DNA of 13,641 nucleotides from contig CAZNNL010000050.1 in assembly GCA_964574395.1 (NCBI GenBank), positions 1 to 13,641 of the forward strand. The letters are read 5' to 3'. Position numbers and translations under genes: made by a program. The first letter of the stretch is position 1; the number at the start of each line of letters is the position of its first letter. Source of the DNA: JAXGQD01 sp964574395. GTDB taxonomy: Bacteria > Bacillota > Clostridia > Saccharofermentanales > Fastidiosipilaceae. The notes beneath the pieces were generated by a model. The model had not been told where the DNA came from. It did no database searches and saw only the letters and a program-made list of their open reading frames with translations. Shown in pieces: positions 13,567 to 13,641 of this stretch.

Positions 13567-13641
13567 CTATAGAAAACCAGCAGGAATCGCTCTAAGCTTT
13601 TCATCTAGCATTATTAATTCAGGATTCAGGTTGATGATGGC
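13567..13641 (-). CDS. 3' end of an unidentified leftward gene (partial)
   Basis: The last 24 codons before a TAG (13567-13569) form an open frame running off the window edge, containing LNPELIMLDEKLRAIPAG. It reads like the amphipathic C-terminus of a soluble protein, but the family was not recognised and the frame is too short to be sure it is coding. The stretch 13474-13566 between it and the DUF1016 remnant holds nothing recognisable. Confidence 0.35.
   Translation of the reverse strand, partial: AIINLNPELIMLDEKLRAIPAGFL

Overview
The window looks like a chromosomal segment of a low-GC Gram-positive bacterium (Bacillota, probably a Clostridia-type anaerobe). Three things suggest this. 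Ribosome binding sites are strong GGAGG/AGGAGG type. The ABC importer uses a lipoprotein binding protein and has no dedicated ATPase gene here. A scrR-scrA-scrB sucrose PTS locus is present. The species cannot be named from the sequence alone. A run of 100 N inside a tandem repeat shows this is a scaffolded draft assembly.

Region 1 (about 1-6.9 kb) is a solute-uptake locus built on a divergent promoter region. A leftward operon encodes a solute-binding lipoprotein (2790-4196), two MalF/MalG-type (UgpA/UgpE-like) permeases (1756-2685 and 928-1743) and a metallo-beta-lactamase-fold hydrolase (218-910). Reading rightward from the same region is the most unusual gene of the window (4531-6894). 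It encodes a LacI-type DNA-binding regulator whose normal sugar-sensing domain is followed by a Ser-rich, repeat-containing linker and then a second complete ligand-binding domain of the extracellular solute-binding-protein type, with no signal peptide. A consensus leftward promoter with a LacI-type palindrome across its -35 box lies between the two units. A strand-specific hairpin after the lipoprotein gene probably lowers permease expression relative to the binding protein.

Region 2 (about 6.9-8.2 kb) holds a G-rich segment, an 82-bp tandem repeat array interrupted by the assembly gap, a small ACT-domain protein (7617-7997) and a 45-residue PadR-like stub (8102-8239).

Region 3 (about 8.2-12.5 kb) is a sucrose locus, all leftward: scrR repressor (11544-12521), scrA sucrose PTS EIIBC (9808-11169) and scrB GH32 sucrose-6-phosphate hydrolase (8243-9745). 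The scrA leader carries a good promoter and two inverted copies of a 17-bp operator-like sequence downstream of the predicted start. EIIA and fructokinase are not in the window and must be encoded elsewhere.

Region 4 (about 12.5-13.6 kb) is degraded or intergenic DNA. It contains palindromic elements related to the 82-bp repeat, a truncated DUF1016/YhcG-type gene lacking its nuclease domain, and the last codons of an unidentified leftward gene at the window edge.
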